Positions 36,330 through 46,246 of a stretch of DNA of 64,000 bases are shown here, in pieces. Below the pieces are notes generated by a model. The model made no database searches and had not been told where the DNA came from. It worked only from the letters and a program-made list of their open reading frames with translations. The first letter of the stretch is position 1, and each line of letters opens with the position of its first letter. The stretch comes from Massilia sp. 9I (GTDB taxonomy: Bacteria; Pseudomonadota; Gammaproteobacteria; Burkholderiales; Burkholderiaceae_D), in NCBI RefSeq assembly GCF_902506415.1, contig NZ_LR733275.1, positions 1,251,651 to 1,315,650 on the forward strand, in the 5' to 3' direction. Both the position numbers and the translations under genes were made by a program.

Positions 36330-36821
36330 ATGAATACGCAAAAGCACCAACAGGCCGGGACGCGTCCGCTACGGCGCGCATTGGTCGCTGTCGCGCTGGC
36401 AGCTGCGGCCGCCGGCGCCAGCTACGCCGGCAGTGGCGCCGGCTTTCACCCTTCCGCGCATCCAGGTCCCCTGGCAATGGATGCCGCTGCCATGGATGCC
36501 CACATCGACAGGATGGTCGCGCAGCTTGCGGGCGATGCCACGCCGGAGCAGCAGGCCCGGGTGGCTGCCATCGCCAAGCGGGCGATGGCCGACCTGCGCC
36601 CAATGCACGAGCAGCGCAAGCAGATCTTCGCGAGCGCGCATGCCTTGCTCATGGCGCCGGTGGTCGACCGCGCCGCACTCGAACAGCTGCGCGCTGCCCA
36701 TGTGCAGGAGTTCGATGCCGGCAGCCGCCGCATCCTGGAAGCGGTCGCGGATGCCGCGGACTTGCTGACGCCCGCGCAGCGGCTGCGTTTCGCCGGGCAT
36801 TTGAGGCAGGTGATGCTCTAA
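36330..36821 (+). CDS. Spy/CpxP-like periplasmic protein
   Basis: A 163-residue protein with an N-terminal signal (RALVAVALAAAAAGASYAG) and an all-helical body carrying an LTxxQ-type motif, LTPAQRLRF, near the C-terminus (~150), and a weaker partner, GDATPEQQARVA (~72). This is the Spy/CpxP layout: periplasmic chaperones or sensor regulators. The start at 36330 has AAAGGA; earlier in-frame starts run through the intergenic boxes. It is followed after 13 bases by a response regulator and sensor kinase, which suggests a CpxP-CpxR-CpxA-like unit. Confidence 0.8.
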   Translation: MNTQKHQQAGTRPLRRALVAVALAAAAAGASYAGSGAGFHPSAHPGPLAMDAAAMDAHIDRMVAQLAGDATPEQQARVAAIAKRAMADLRPMHEQRKQIFASAHALLMAPVVDRAALEQLRAAHVQEFDAGSRRILEAVADAADLLTPAQRLRFAGHLRQVML

Positions 36822-36834
36822 GGTAAGATGACTC

Positions 36835-37545
36835 ATGGTCCAGACTGTCCTGATGATCGAAGACGATGCGCGCCTCGCCGGGATGGTCGCAAGCTACCTG
36901 GCGCCGCACGGTTTCGCGATCCGGCATGCCGCGAACGCACAGGAAGGCATCGCCATCTTGCAGCGCGAGCAGGACACCGACCTGGTCCTGCTCGACCTGA
37001 TGCTGCCGGACGCCGACGGTCTCGATGTCTGCCGCCGGATCCGGGGGCTTGCGGCGCCGCTGTGCGCCGTGCCGATCGTGATGCTGACTGCCAAGGGCGA
37101 GCCGCTGGACCGCGTCGTCGGGCTGGAGATCGGCGCCGACGATTACCTCCCCAAGCCCTTCGAGCCGCGTGAACTGCTGGCGCGGCTGCGCGCGGTGCTG
37201 CGGCGCCCACCCATGGCGTCCGATCCGGCGGACCAGGTGCTGCATTTCGGCCGCCTCGCCATCGATCCCGGGGCGCGCACAGTACGGCTCGACGGGCAGG
37301 CGCGTGCCCTCACCTCCTACCAGTTCGACCTGCTGGTCACACTGGCCGAGCGCGCCGGCCGGGTGCTGTCGCGCGACCAGCTCCTCGAGGCGGTCAAGGG
37401 ACATGGCCTCGATCCTTTCGACCGTTCGATCGATGTCCACATCGGGCGCCTGCGCATCGCGATCGAGGACGACGTGAAGCAACCGCGCCGCATCATCACC
37501 GTGCGCGGCGCCGGCTACGTGTTTGCGAAGGTGCAGGATGCCTGA
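36835..37545 (+). CDS. OmpR-family response regulator
   Basis: A 236-residue two-domain regulator. The receiver domain (~1-122) has the acidic pair EDD (9-11), phosphoacceptor D54 in LLDLMLPD, T in MLTAKG (~85) and K in YLPKPFEP (~107). The C-terminal winged helix (~135-232) ends with the usual DVHIGRLRIAIEDDVKQPRRIITVRGAGYVF. The likely targets include the upstream Spy-like gene and its own operon. The stop overlaps the kinase gene by eight bases. Relatives include CpxR and RstA; which is closer cannot be told by eye. Confidence 0.92.
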   Translation: MVQTVLMIEDDARLAGMVASYLAPHGFAIRHAANAQEGIAILQREQDTDLVLLDLMLPDADGLDVCRRIRGLAAPLCAVPIVMLTAKGEPLDRVVGLEIGADDYLPKPFEPRELLARLRAVLRRPPMASDPADQVLHFGRLAIDPGARTVRLDGQARALTSYQFDLLVTLAERAGRVLSRDQLLEAVKGHGLDPFDRSIDVHIGRLRIAIEDDVKQPRRIITVRGAGYVFAKVQDA

Positions 37546-38563
37546 CTCCGACGCGCGCGCGCTCGCGCCCTGGCGCCGCCTGTACCTGCGGTTCTACCTG
37601 GCGCTTCTGGCCAGTTTGGTCCTGGCCGCCTGCCTGTTCGGCTTCGCGCACCTGCATTTCGATCCCGCCCGTGCGGGCCTGGCGATCCTCGGGCGGCACG
37701 GAAGTGCCCTGGGATTCGTCGTGCTGCTGGTCGTGATCGCGCTGCTGGTTGCGCTCTGCGCCTATCCGGTGGTCCGCCGCCTGACCGGGCGCCTCGAGCG
37801 GCTGCAAGACAGCGTCGAAGCATGGGGAGCGGGACAGCTGGCGACGCGGGTAGCAGTCGAAGGCGACGATGAAGTAGCGCGTCTGGCGGTGAGTTTCAAT
37901 GGCTCGGCGGCGCGCATCGAGGCGCTGCTCACTGCGCAAAAATCGCTGCTGGCGAACGCCTCGCATGAACTGCGCTCGCCGCTGGCGCGCATCCGCATGG
38001 CGGCCGAACTGATGGCGGAAGGGGCGACGCCTTCCCTGCGCGCCGAGTTGCAGCGCAATGTCGGCGAACTGGATGGATTGATCGAGGAGCTCCTGCTCGC
38101 CAGCCGCCTCGATGCGGCGGCGAGCGCCGTGCCGACACTGGAGGAAGTTGACCTGACCGGCTTGGTGGCGGAGGAATGCGCGCGCGTCGGCGCGCAACTG
38201 GACGCGCATGCGTATCGCGTCATGGGCGATCCGAAACTGCTGCGCCGCATGGTGCGCAACCTGCTGGAAAACGCGGTCCGTTACGGGGCGGGTTCGACGG
38301 TCGAGGTGCGCATTGCGGCAAACGGAGCGGAACAACTCGTACTCGACATCTGTGACGGCGGGCCCGGTATTCCTGAACATGAGCGGGAACGGATTTTCGA
38401 GCCGTTCTACCGCATTGCCGGATCAAGCGAAAGCGCCGGTGGCGTCGGCCTGGGCCTGAGCCTCGTGCGCCAGATCGCGCGCCACCACGGCGGCGACGTG
38501 CGTTGCATGCCACGCGAAGCGGGCAGCTGTCTGCGGGTGACGCTGCCGCCCACGCTACATTAG
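37538..38563 (+). CDS. Sensor histidine kinase
   Basis: A 341-residue inner-membrane kinase. TM1 (~18-36) and TM2 (~55-78) flank a very short periplasmic loop of about 20 residues, then HAMP (~80-130), the H-box ANASHELRSPLARI (His ~145) and an ATPase domain with N-box LLENAVRYG, G1 DGGPGIP and G2 GVGLGLSLV. The short loop suggests membrane or partner-protein sensing. The start at 37538 overlaps the regulator stop and is preferred to the one 15 bases earlier. The stop shares bases with the convergent polA stop. Confidence 0.92.
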   Translation: MPDSDARALAPWRRLYLRFYLALLASLVLAACLFGFAHLHFDPARAGLAILGRHGSALGFVVLLVVIALLVALCAYPVVRRLTGRLERLQDSVEAWGAGQLATRVAVEGDDEVARLAVSFNGSAARIEALLTAQKSLLANASHELRSPLARIRMAAELMAEGATPSLRAELQRNVGELDGLIEELLLASRLDAAASAVPTLEEVDLTGLVAEECARVGAQLDAHAYRVMGDPKLLRRMVRNLLENAVRYGAGSTVEVRIAANGAEQLVLDICDGGPGIPEHERERIFEPFYRIAGSSESAGGVGLGLSLVRQIARHHGGDVRCMPREAGSCLRVTLPPTLH

Positions 38564-41334
38564 TGCGCTTGCTCCCAGTTCGGCCCCACACCGGTCTCGG
38601 CCACCAAGGGCACCTTCAGCGTCGCCACGCTGGCCATCAATTCGGGCAGCTTGACGCGCACCAGTTCCAGCTCGGCTTCCGGCACCTCGAGCACCAGTTC
38701 GTCGTGCACCTGCATGATCATGCGCGTGCCCAGCTTGTCGGCCTCCAGCCAGCCCTGCACCGCGATCATGGCCAGCTTGATCAGGTCGGCCGCCGTGCCC
38801 TGCATCGGCGCATTGATCGCCGCGCGTTCGGCGCCGGCGCGGCGCGGGCCGTTCGGCGAGTTGATCTCCGGGAGCCACAGGCGGCGACCGAACACGGTCT
38901 CGACATAGCCGCGCGCTTTGGCTTGTAACCTCGTCTCGTCCATGTACTGCTTCACACCGGCGAAGCGGGCGAAGTAGCGGTCGATGTAGCTGGACGCCGC
39001 GGAACGCTCGATGCCCAGGTTCTGGGCCAGGCCGAAGGCGCTCATGCCGTAGATTAGACCGAAGTTGATCACCTTCGCATAGCGGCGCTGCTCGCTCTGC
39101 ACTTCTTCCGGGGCGATGCCGAAGATCTCGGCGGCGGTCGCGCGGTGGATGTCCTCGCCCTCCGCGAAGGCTTTCAGCATGGCCGGGTCGCCCGAGATGT
39201 GCGCCATGATGCGCAGCTCGATCTGCGAGTAGTCGGCCGACACGATCACGCTGCCCGGCGGCGCGATGAAGGCTTCGCGGATGCGGCGCCCTTCGCTCGT
39301 CCTCACCGGGATGTTCTGCAGGTTCGGTTCGTTCGAGGACAGGCGGCCCGTGATCGCCACCGCCTGCGCGTAGTTGGTGTGCACGCGGCCGGTCTTCGGG
39401 TTCACCATCTTCGGCAGCTTGTCGGTGTAGGTCGACTTCAGCTTCGACATGCCGCGGTATTCGAGCAGGATCTTCGGCAGCGGATAGTCCTCGGCCAGCT
39501 TCTGCAGCACCTCTTCGTCGGTCGAGGGCGCGCCGGTGGCGGTCTTCTTGATCACCGGGAGGCCGAGCTTACCGAAGAAGATCTCGCCGATCTGCTTGGG
39601 CGAACCCAGGTTGAAGGGGCCGCCGGCCGCCTCATACGCCTGCTGTTCCAGCTCCTGCATGCGCGCGCCCAGCTCGGACGACTGCACCTCGAGCAGCGCG
39701 CTATCGATCAGGACGCCGTTGCGCTCGATCTTCTGCAGCACTTCCATGGTCGGCATCTCGATTTCGCGGTAGATGCGGGTGAGGCCGGCGTCGCTCTCGA
39801 CGTGGGGCAGCATGCTCTGGTGCAGGCGCAGGGTGATGTCGGAATCCTCGGCCGCATACTCGGTCGCGCGTGCCAGCTCCACCTGGTCGAAGCAAATCAT
39901 GTTGGCGCCCTTGCCGCACACGTCCACGAAAGGAATCGTGGTGTAGCCGAGGTGGCGCATCGCCATGGTGTCCATGTCGTGCGGCTTGTGCGACTCGAAG
40001 ACGTAGGACTGCAGCAGGGTGTCGTGCACGATCCCGGCAAGCTTGACGCCGTGGTTCTCGAAGATGTGCATGTCGTATTTCAGGTTCTGGCCGAGCTTCG
40101 GCTTGGCCGGGCTCTCCAGCCAGGGGCGCATCTTCTCCAGCACGTGTTCGCGGTTCAGCTGGTCGGGCGCGCCGGCGTAGCGGTGCGCCAGCGGGATGTA
40201 GGCGCCCTTGCCTGCTTCGACCGACAGCGAGATGCCCACCATCTCGGCCGTCATCGGGTCGAGCGAGGTGGTTTCGGTGTCGACCGAGGTCAGTTCGGCC
40301 GCGTCGACCAGCGCCAGCCACTTGTCGAGCTGCTCCTCGGTGAGGACGGTCTCGTACTCGCCCTTGATGATCGCCATCCCCGGCAGCGTGCCCGACGCGC
40401 CTTCCGGGGAATTCAGCGGCGCGCCGCCAGGACCGGCGCCGCGTGCGGGCGCCACTGCGCCGTCGGCACGGCCGCCGCCGCTCAGGTCGCGCAGCATGGT
40501 CTTGAAGCCGTAGCGCTGGAAGAAGTCGCGCAGCGCTTCGGCGTCTTCCGGACGGCCGATCAGGGTCTCTTCGAAGGAGACCACGTGGTTCACCAGGTCG
40601 CAGTCGGTCTTTACGGTGATCAGTTCGCGGCCCTTCGGCAGCCACTCCAGCGCCGCGCGCAGGTTCTCGCCGACCGCGCCGGTGATGGCATGGGCGTTCT
40701 CGATCACGCCGTCGAGCGAATTGTGCAGGGTCAGCCACTTCACCGCGGTCTTCGGACCGCACTTGTTCACGCCCGGGACGTTGTCGACGGTGTCGCCGAT
40801 CAGGGTCAGGTAGTCGATGATGCGGTTCGGCGGCACGCCGAACTTGGCGATCACGCCGGCTTCGTCGAGCTTGTCGTTGGTCATGGTATTGATGAGCATG
40901 ACCTTGTCGTTGACCAGCTGGGCCAGGTCCTTGTCGCCGGTCGAGATCACGGTCTTCATGCCGCGCGCGGCCGCCTGCACCGCGAGGGTGCCGATCACGT
41001 CGTCGGCCTCGACGCCGTCGACCATCAGGATCGGCCAGCCGAGGTGGCGCACCACTTCGTGGATCGGTTCGATCTGCCTGCCCAGGTCTTCCGGCATCGA
41101 GGCGCGCGTGGCCTTGTATTCCGGATAAAGGTCGTCGCGGAAGGTCTTGCCCTTGGCGTCGAACACGCAGGCGATATAGGCCGCCGGATAATCGGCGCGC
41201 AGGCGGCGCAGCATGTTGACCATCCCGTGCATGGCGCCGGTCGGGAACCCGTCCGCGCTGCGCAGGTCGGGCAACGCGTGGTAGGCGCGGTAAAGGTAGC
41301 TGGAACCGTCAACGAGCAGCAGGGTATTTTCCAT
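38560..41334 (-). CDS. polA: DNA polymerase I
   Basis: A 924-residue repair and Okazaki-fragment polymerase. The 5'-3' nuclease domain is ~1-290 (start LLLVDGSSYLYRAYHALP). The 3'-5' exonuclease domain (~320-515) keeps the D-x-E motif in SVDTETTSLD (~350), so proofreading should work. The polymerase domain has motif A SADYSQIELR (~697), the finger motif RRYAKVINFGLIYG (~745) and motif C QVHDELVLEV (~876). Length is near E. coli PolI (928). The start at 41334 is chosen since it matches the family; a longer one at 41358 adds unrelated residues. Divergent from the DUF2782 gene. Confidence 0.97.
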   Translation of the reverse strand: MENTLLLVDGSSYLYRAYHALPDLRSADGFPTGAMHGMVNMLRRLRADYPAAYIACVFDAKGKTFRDDLYPEYKATRASMPEDLGRQIEPIHEVVRHLGWPILMVDGVEADDVIGTLAVQAAARGMKTVISTGDKDLAQLVNDKVMLINTMTNDKLDEAGVIAKFGVPPNRIIDYLTLIGDTVDNVPGVNKCGPKTAVKWLTLHNSLDGVIENAHAITGAVGENLRAALEWLPKGRELITVKTDCDLVNHVVSFEETLIGRPEDAEALRDFFQRYGFKTMLRDLSGGGRADGAVAPARGAGPGGAPLNSPEGASGTLPGMAIIKGEYETVLTEEQLDKWLALVDAAELTSVDTETTSLDPMTAEMVGISLSVEAGKGAYIPLAHRYAGAPDQLNREHVLEKMRPWLESPAKPKLGQNLKYDMHIFENHGVKLAGIVHDTLLQSYVFESHKPHDMDTMAMRHLGYTTIPFVDVCGKGANMICFDQVELARATEYAAEDSDITLRLHQSMLPHVESDAGLTRIYREIEMPTMEVLQKIERNGVLIDSALLEVQSSELGARMQELEQQAYEAAGGPFNLGSPKQIGEIFFGKLGLPVIKKTATGAPSTDEEVLQKLAEDYPLPKILLEYRGMSKLKSTYTDKLPKMVNPKTGRVHTNYAQAVAITGRLSSNEPNLQNIPVRTSEGRRIREAFIAPPGSVIVSADYSQIELRIMAHISGDPAMLKAFAEGEDIHRATAAEIFGIAPEEVQSEQRRYAKVINFGLIYGMSAFGLAQNLGIERSAASSYIDRYFARFAGVKQYMDETRLQAKARGYVETVFGRRLWLPEINSPNGPRRAGAERAAINAPMQGTAADLIKLAMIAVQGWLEADKLGTRMIMQVHDELVLEVPEAELELVRVKLPELMASVATLKVPLVAETGVGPNWEQAH

Positions 41335-41488
41335 AGGGAGACAAGGCAAATAAGGCAAACAAAGTGTCCAGCATTATCGCAGAAGTCGCGCCCCAGGACG
41401 GCGGGCGCGGCGGTTCAAAGGCTGCACACTTTTCACAGGGAAGCGTGTCTGTTTGTTACAATGAACTAAACGACACAAGGTGACCATC

Positions 41489-41968
41489 ATGTTGCGCACA
41501 TCTTCCCGCCTGAAACTCCTGACGCTGTGCCTGATCGCACAGGCCGGCCTGGCTGCGGCGCAGTCGCAGCCTACCCAGCAGCGCCCGGCCCAGACTCCGC
41601 CCCAGCTCGAGCGTATCGAACCGGGCAGCGACGTGCCAACCACCACCATTCCGCCGAAAGAACGCACCCGTATCACCGAAAAGCGGGCCAACGACGGTTC
41701 GGTCACCGAAGTGGAAGTGCAAAGCGGCAAGAGCCGCTACATCATGAAGCCCAATGTTGCACCTGGTAACGCCCAACCCGGCGACGCCCAGAGCAGCGCG
41801 ATCCGTGCCCCACAATGGCAGGTCCTGGAATTCGACTTTGGTAACCCGAAAAAGCAGACGGCCGACCAGGCAGCTGCGGCTCCGTCGCCGGCACCCGCCC
41901 GGGCAGGCGTGCCCGCGCGCGCCGACGCACCGCCTCCGCCACCGCTGGAACCCGTCGAGAAAAAATAA
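41489..41968 (+). CDS. DUF2782 family secreted/periplasmic protein
   Basis: A 159-residue protein with a signal peptide (LLTLCLIAQAGLAAAQ), a Pro/Gln-rich linker, and a short conserved core, ERTRITEKRANDGSVTEVEVQ (~52-72) and KSRYIMKPN, typical of DUF2782. The tail is Ala/Pro-rich. Function unknown. ATG at 41489 with AAGG eight bases upstream is preferred over the in-frame GTG at 41480. Its place between polA and thrB is the same in many Burkholderiales as far as I recall. Confidence 0.85.
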   Translation: MLRTSSRLKLLTLCLIAQAGLAAAQSQPTQQRPAQTPPQLERIEPGSDVPTTTIPPKERTRITEKRANDGSVTEVEVQSGKSRYIMKPNVAPGNAQPGDAQSSAIRAPQWQVLEFDFGNPKKQTADQAAAAPSPAPARAGVPARADAPPPPPLEPVEKK

Positions 41969-42026
41969 TCCTGGCGCTGCCGTCGCGATGGCCACGGCAG
42001 CCGACCCTCACCTTTGTTGCTAGCAC

Positions 42027-42986
42027 ATGGCAGTTTTCACCGCGGTCTCGCTGGACGACCTTTCCCAGTGGATCAAGCAGTTCCCCCTCGGCCGCGCTCT
42101 CGCGCTTGAAGGCATTTCCTCCGGCATCGACAACAGCAACTTCTTCCTCACGGTCGAACGTGGGGAATTCGTGCTGACCATTTTCGAGAACCTCGCATTC
42201 GAACAGCTGCCCTTCTACGTGCAGCTGATGCGCCACCTGGCACAGCGCGGCATTCCCGTGCCGGCGCCGGTGCCGAACGCGGACGGCGAACTGGTGGTCA
42301 CCCTGCACAGCAAGCCAGCCATCATCGTCAGCCGCCTGAGCGGCGCTTCGCAGCTGGATCCGCAGCCGGCGCACTGCGCCGAAGTCGGCACCATGCTGGC
42401 GCGCATGCACCTGGCGGGACGCGACTTTGCGCTGAACCAGCCAAACCTGCGTGGACTGGACTGGATCACGGCCACCGCGCCGACAGTCATGCCGCTCATT
42501 TCGGAACCCGAAGCGGCGCTGCTGCGCAACGAGGTCGCATTCCAGCGCGACTTCGCCGGCACCGCCACCTACGCCGCGCTGGCGCGTGGCCCGGTGCACG
42601 CGGACCTGTTCCGCAACAACGTGATGTTCGAAGGCGAGCGCCTGACCGGTTGCTTCGATTTTTACTTTGCCGGCGTCGACACCTGGCTGTTCGACGTCGC
42701 CGTGACCGTCAACGACTGGTGCGTCGACCTGGCCACTGGTATCCTCGACGAAGCGCGGGTGCAGGCGCTGCTGGCCGCCTACCACGCGGTGCGTCCGTTC
42801 ACGCTTGAAGAACACGCGGCCTGGCTGCCGATGCTGCGCGCCGGCGCGCTGCGTTTCTGGCTGTCGCGCCTGTACGATCTCCATATTCCGCGTGCGGCCG
42901 AACTCCTGACGCCGCACGACCCAACCCATTTCGAACGCATCCTGCGCGCGCGCATCGAGCGCGGCGCACCTGAACTGCCCACATGA
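42027..42986 (+). CDS. thrB: Homoserine kinase (APH-fold type)
   Basis: A 319-residue cytosolic kinase of the aminoglycoside-phosphotransferase fold, the ThrB type used by pseudomonads and betaproteobacteria in place of the GHMP type. The N-terminal [13 protein letters not shown] and FVLTIFE (~30-50) hold the nucleotide-binding region. The catalytic Brenner-like loop is [13 protein letters not shown] (~189-201) and the metal aspartate lies in GCFDFYFAG (~209). It phosphorylates homoserine in threonine synthesis. Its stop overlaps the start of the next gene by four bases. Confidence 0.94.
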   Translation: MAVFTAVSLDDLSQWIKQFPLGRALALEGISSGIDNSNFFLTVERGEFVLTIFENLAFEQLPFYVQLMRHLAQRGIPVPAPVPNADGELVVTLHSKPAIIVSRLSGASQLDPQPAHCAEVGTMLARMHLAGRDFALNQPNLRGLDWITATAPTVMPLISEPEAALLRNEVAFQRDFAGTATYAALARGPVHADLFRNNVMFEGERLTGCFDFYFAGVDTWLFDVAVTVNDWCVDLATGILDEARVQALLAAYHAVRPFTLEEHAAWLPMLRAGALRFWLSRLYDLHIPRAAELLTPHDPTHFERILRARIERGAPELPT

Positions 42987-43765
42987 ACTCTATTCCCGCA
43001 ATCACCGGCTGGCACTGGCTCAAGCAAGGCGCCGGCCTGTTCCGCAAACAACCGGCCGCGCTGACCACGCTGCTGTTCGCGAACATCCTGATCAGCATCG
43101 GCATCAGCGCGGTGCCCCTCCTTGGGCCGATGGTTGCCGTGGTCCTGATCCCCTCGTTCTCGATGGCTTTCATGAAGGCCTGCCTGATGATCGAGAATGG
43201 CGAACGCGTGACGCCCGGCGTGCTGCTGACGGGCTTCCGCAAGCCGGTGCTGGCGGACCTGTGCAAGGTGGGCCTGATCTACCTGGGCGTGTCGCTGCTG
43301 ATGGCGCTTCTGATGCGCTTCGCGGTGGATCCGGGCTTCTGGGAACAGATGGCGCGCCAGGGCCGCGAAGGCGGCCAGCCGCAGGTGGCGGCCGGCGACG
43401 TGCTGGGCATGCTGGCCGTGTTCGGCCTGGACGTGATCATCCTGATGTCGCTGTGCTTCGCGGCGCCGCTGACCTACTGGCAGAAAATGAGCGCGGGTAA
43501 AGCGGTGTTCTACAGCTTCTTCGCCGTGGTGCGCAGCGCCCGCGTGTTCATCGTGCTGTTGCTGGCCTGGTTCGCGATCTTCATCGCGATCACCAGCGTG
43601 ATCACCATGCTGCTGGGCGCGTCGAACATGACGCGCGTGGTGCTGATGTGGCTGATCTTCCTGTTCATCCTGCTGCTGCAGTGCGCGATGTATGCGGGGT
43701 ACAGGCAGATTTTCGGGAAGCCGGTGGATGCGACGGCAACCGGTAAGGTCGATCTCGGCAAGTAA
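42983..43765 (+). CDS. BPSS1780-family membrane protein
   Basis: A 260-residue inner-membrane protein with about six helices. The opening [18 protein letters not shown] is a family hallmark, followed by hydrophobic blocks at ~30-70, ~95-112, ~145-170, ~185-208 and ~220-238, and DUF2189-like [18 protein letters not shown]. Function unknown. The start overlaps the thrB stop (ATGA), so translation is coupled. A repeat element follows the gene. Confidence 0.83.
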   Translation: MNSIPAITGWHWLKQGAGLFRKQPAALTTLLFANILISIGISAVPLLGPMVAVVLIPSFSMAFMKACLMIENGERVTPGVLLTGFRKPVLADLCKVGLIYLGVSLLMALLMRFAVDPGFWEQMARQGREGGQPQVAAGDVLGMLAVFGLDVIILMSLCFAAPLTYWQKMSAGKAVFYSFFAVVRSARVFIVLLLAWFAIFIAITSVITMLLGASNMTRVVLMWLIFLFILLLQCAMYAGYRQIFGKPVDATATGKVDLGK

Positions 43766-43791
43766 GAAGACCCTATTCTTTTGTTTGCCTA

Positions 43792-43891
43792 AAAACCGTC
43801 ATTCCCGCGAAGGCGGGAATCCAAGTTTGTTCGCGTCTCGATAGCGCGAGCAAAAATTGGATCCCGGCCTTCGCCGGGATGACGGTTTTAT
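43792..43891. repeat. BIME-like inverted repeat pair
   Basis: Arms 43792-43828 and 43854-43891 are inverted copies; each contains a hairpin (ATTCCCGCGAAGGCGGGAAT in the first, ATCCCGGCCTTCGCCGGGAT in the second). The outer bases AAAACCGTCAT match exactly. The right arm shares 28 identical bases with 22551-22578. It lies between the convergent membrane-protein and uvrD genes and could stop both transcripts. Confidence 0.85.
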
Positions 43892-43933
43892 GGCTAACGC
43901 AGGGAATTGGTTAGCCGATAGGACGGCCGACAA

Positions 43934-46246
43934 TCAGCGGCCGACCCGCTCGAGCTTCGCCACCGACAAATCCAGCACCTTCATCCCCGCCGAACCGAAG
44001 TTGATCTGCGCGCGCGCCGCGCCCGCCCCGCCTTCGATATTCACGATCACGCCTTCGCCGAACTTGGCGTGGCTCACCGATTCGCCCACGCGCCAGCCGG
44101 AGCCGTTGCCGGACTTCTGGGTGATCTGCTGGGCGATGCGGTTGTCCGAACCCTCGCGGAAGTTGGCGTCGTCCCAGGCCGTGGTCTGCTTGCGGCCGGC
44201 GAACCAGTTGGTCTGCACGCGCGGCGACAGCCACTTGATCGACTCGTCCGGCAGTTCGTCGAAGAAGCGCGACTTCATGTTGAAGCGGGTCTGGCCGTGC
44301 AGCATGCGCTGCTGGGTAAAGCTCATGTACAAACGCTTGCGCGCGCGCGTGATCGCCACGTACATCAGGCGCCGCTCTTCGTCGACGCCATCGAGCTCGC
44401 GCGCGCTGCTCTCGTGCGGGAACAGGCCTTCTTCCAGGCCGGTGATGAACACCGCGTCGAATTCCAGGCCCTTGGCCGAGTGCACCGTCATCAGCTGCAG
44501 CGCGTCCTGCCCCGCTTGCGCCTGGGCGTCGCCCGCCTCCAGCGAGGCGTGGGTGAGGAAGGCCGACAGCGGCGACATCACGCTCGCCAGCGGCGCATCG
44601 GAATCGAGGATCTCGATGCCGTCCTGATTGACGATCGCCTCCCCTGCCTGCGGCAGCGCCTGCGGCCCCAGGTGCGCCGGGGCGCCCTGGCCGAAGCCTT
44701 CTTCCTGCACGAATTGGGTGGCGGCGTTGACCATCTGCTCCAGGTTCTCGATGCGGTCGGCGCCTTCTTTCTCGTTCTGGTAATGCAGCAGCAGGCCACT
44801 GCGCTCCAGCACCACGCGCACCAATTCCGGCAGCGGCAGCTGCTGGGTCTCGAAGCGGGCCGACTCGACCAGTTTGACGAAGCCGCCCAGCGAGGTGCCG
44901 GCCTTGCCTGTCATATAGGGCACCGCCGCATATAACGAGATGCCGTAGGAGTCGGCCGCCATCTGCAGCTGCTCGATCGAGCGCGCGCCGATGCCGCGGG
45001 TCGGGAAGTTCACCACGCGCAGGAAGGCCGAATCGTTGTGCGGATTGTCCATCAGCTGCAAATAAGCGATGGCGTGCTTGACCTCGGCGCGCTGGAAGTA
45101 GCGCAGGCCGCCGTACACGGTGTAGGGCAGCCCGGCCGCGAACAGCGCGTGCTCGATCACGCGGCTCTGCGCGTTGGAGCGGTACAGGATGGCGATCTCG
45201 CTGCGCGACAGGCCGTCCTTCATCAGGCTCTTGGCTTCCTCGATGATCCACTGGGCTTCTTCCAGGTCGCTGGCCGCCTCGTACACGCGTACCTGTTCGC
45301 CCTGGCCCGCGTCCGTGCGCAGGTTTTTCCCCAAGCGCTTGGTATTGTTGGCGATCAGGTAGTTGGCCGAATCCAGGATGTGGCCGTAGGAGCGGTAGTT
45401 CTGCTCCAGCTTGATCAGGTTCTTGACGCGGAACTCGCGCTCGAAGGCCTGCATGTTACCGACGTTCGCGCCGCGGAAGGCGTAGATGCTCTGGTCGTCG
45501 TCGCCCACCGCGAAGATGGCGCCGCCGCCGTCCTCGTCGTGGCCGGCAAGGAGCTTGAGCAGGTTGTACTGCAGGTCGTTGGTATCCTGGAACTCGTCGA
45601 CCAGGATGTGGCGGAAGCGCATCTGGTAGTGGTGACGCAGCGGCTGGTTGCGCGCCAGCAGTTCGTAGGAGCGCAGTAGCAGCTCGGCGAAATCGACCAC
45701 GCCTTCGCGCTGGCACTGGCCTTCGTACAGCTCGTAGAGCTCGATCATGCGGCGCTCGATCGGATCGTTCGGCTCGAGGCGGTTGGCGCGCAGGCCCTGC
45801 TCTTTCGCATTGTTGATGAAGTACATCAGCGCCTTGGCCGGGTACTTCTCGTCGTCCACGTTGGCCGCCTTCAGCATGCGCTTGATGAGCGAGAGCTGGT
45901 CCTGCGAATCGAGAATCTGGAAAGCCTGCGGCAGCGCCGCATCTTTATAGTGCGTGCGCAGCAGGCGGTTGCACAGGCCGTGAAAGGTGCCGATCCACAT
46001 GCCGCGCGTATTAATCGGCAGCATGGAAGACAGGCGGGTCAGCATCTCCTTCGCCGCCTTGTTGGTGAAGGTCACCGCCATGATGCCGGCGGGCGACACC
46101 TGCCCGGTCTGGATCAGCCAGGCGATGCGGGTCGTCAGCACGCGCGTCTTGCCGGAACCGGCGCCGGCCAGGATCAGCGCGCTCTGCGACGGCAGGGTGA
46201 CGGCGGCGAGCTGTTCGGGATTGAGGTTATGAAGGAGATTCTGCAT
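43934..46246 (-). CDS. uvrD: ATP-dependent DNA helicase UvrD
   Basis: A 770-residue SF1A helicase for nucleotide excision and mismatch repair. Motif I GAGSGKT is at ~28-34, motif Ia TFTNKAA, motif II DEFQDTN (~220), motif III VGDDDQSIYAFRGA (~248), motif IV EQNYRS and motif VI VAITRARKRLYMSF (~615). The C-terminal Tudor-like end (VSHAKFGEGVIVNIEG, ~718) is found in UvrD and PcrA but not Rep, which supports UvrD. The start at 46246 gives the family opening LLHNLNPEQLAAV. Several inserts in domain 2B are of normal size. Confidence 0.95.
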   Translation of the reverse strand: MQNLLHNLNPEQLAAVTLPSQSALILAGAGSGKTRVLTTRIAWLIQTGQVSPAGIMAVTFTNKAAKEMLTRLSSMLPINTRGMWIGTFHGLCNRLLRTHYKDAALPQAFQILDSQDQLSLIKRMLKAANVDDEKYPAKALMYFINNAKEQGLRANRLEPNDPIERRMIELYELYEGQCQREGVVDFAELLLRSYELLARNQPLRHHYQMRFRHILVDEFQDTNDLQYNLLKLLAGHDEDGGGAIFAVGDDDQSIYAFRGANVGNMQAFEREFRVKNLIKLEQNYRSYGHILDSANYLIANNTKRLGKNLRTDAGQGEQVRVYEAASDLEEAQWIIEEAKSLMKDGLSRSEIAILYRSNAQSRVIEHALFAAGLPYTVYGGLRYFQRAEVKHAIAYLQLMDNPHNDSAFLRVVNFPTRGIGARSIEQLQMAADSYGISLYAAVPYMTGKAGTSLGGFVKLVESARFETQQLPLPELVRVVLERSGLLLHYQNEKEGADRIENLEQMVNAATQFVQEEGFGQGAPAHLGPQALPQAGEAIVNQDGIEILDSDAPLASVMSPLSAFLTHASLEAGDAQAQAGQDALQLMTVHSAKGLEFDAVFITGLEEGLFPHESSARELDGVDEERRLMYVAITRARKRLYMSFTQQRMLHGQTRFNMKSRFFDELPDESIKWLSPRVQTNWFAGRKQTTAWDDANFREGSDNRIAQQITQKSGNGSGWRVGESVSHAKFGEGVIVNIEGGAGAARAQINFGSAGMKVLDLSVAKLERVGR

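Noticed and set aside
39145..41469. A 774-codon open frame opposite polA.
   Set aside because: Antisense shadow; polA on the minus strand has every expected motif and this frame has none.
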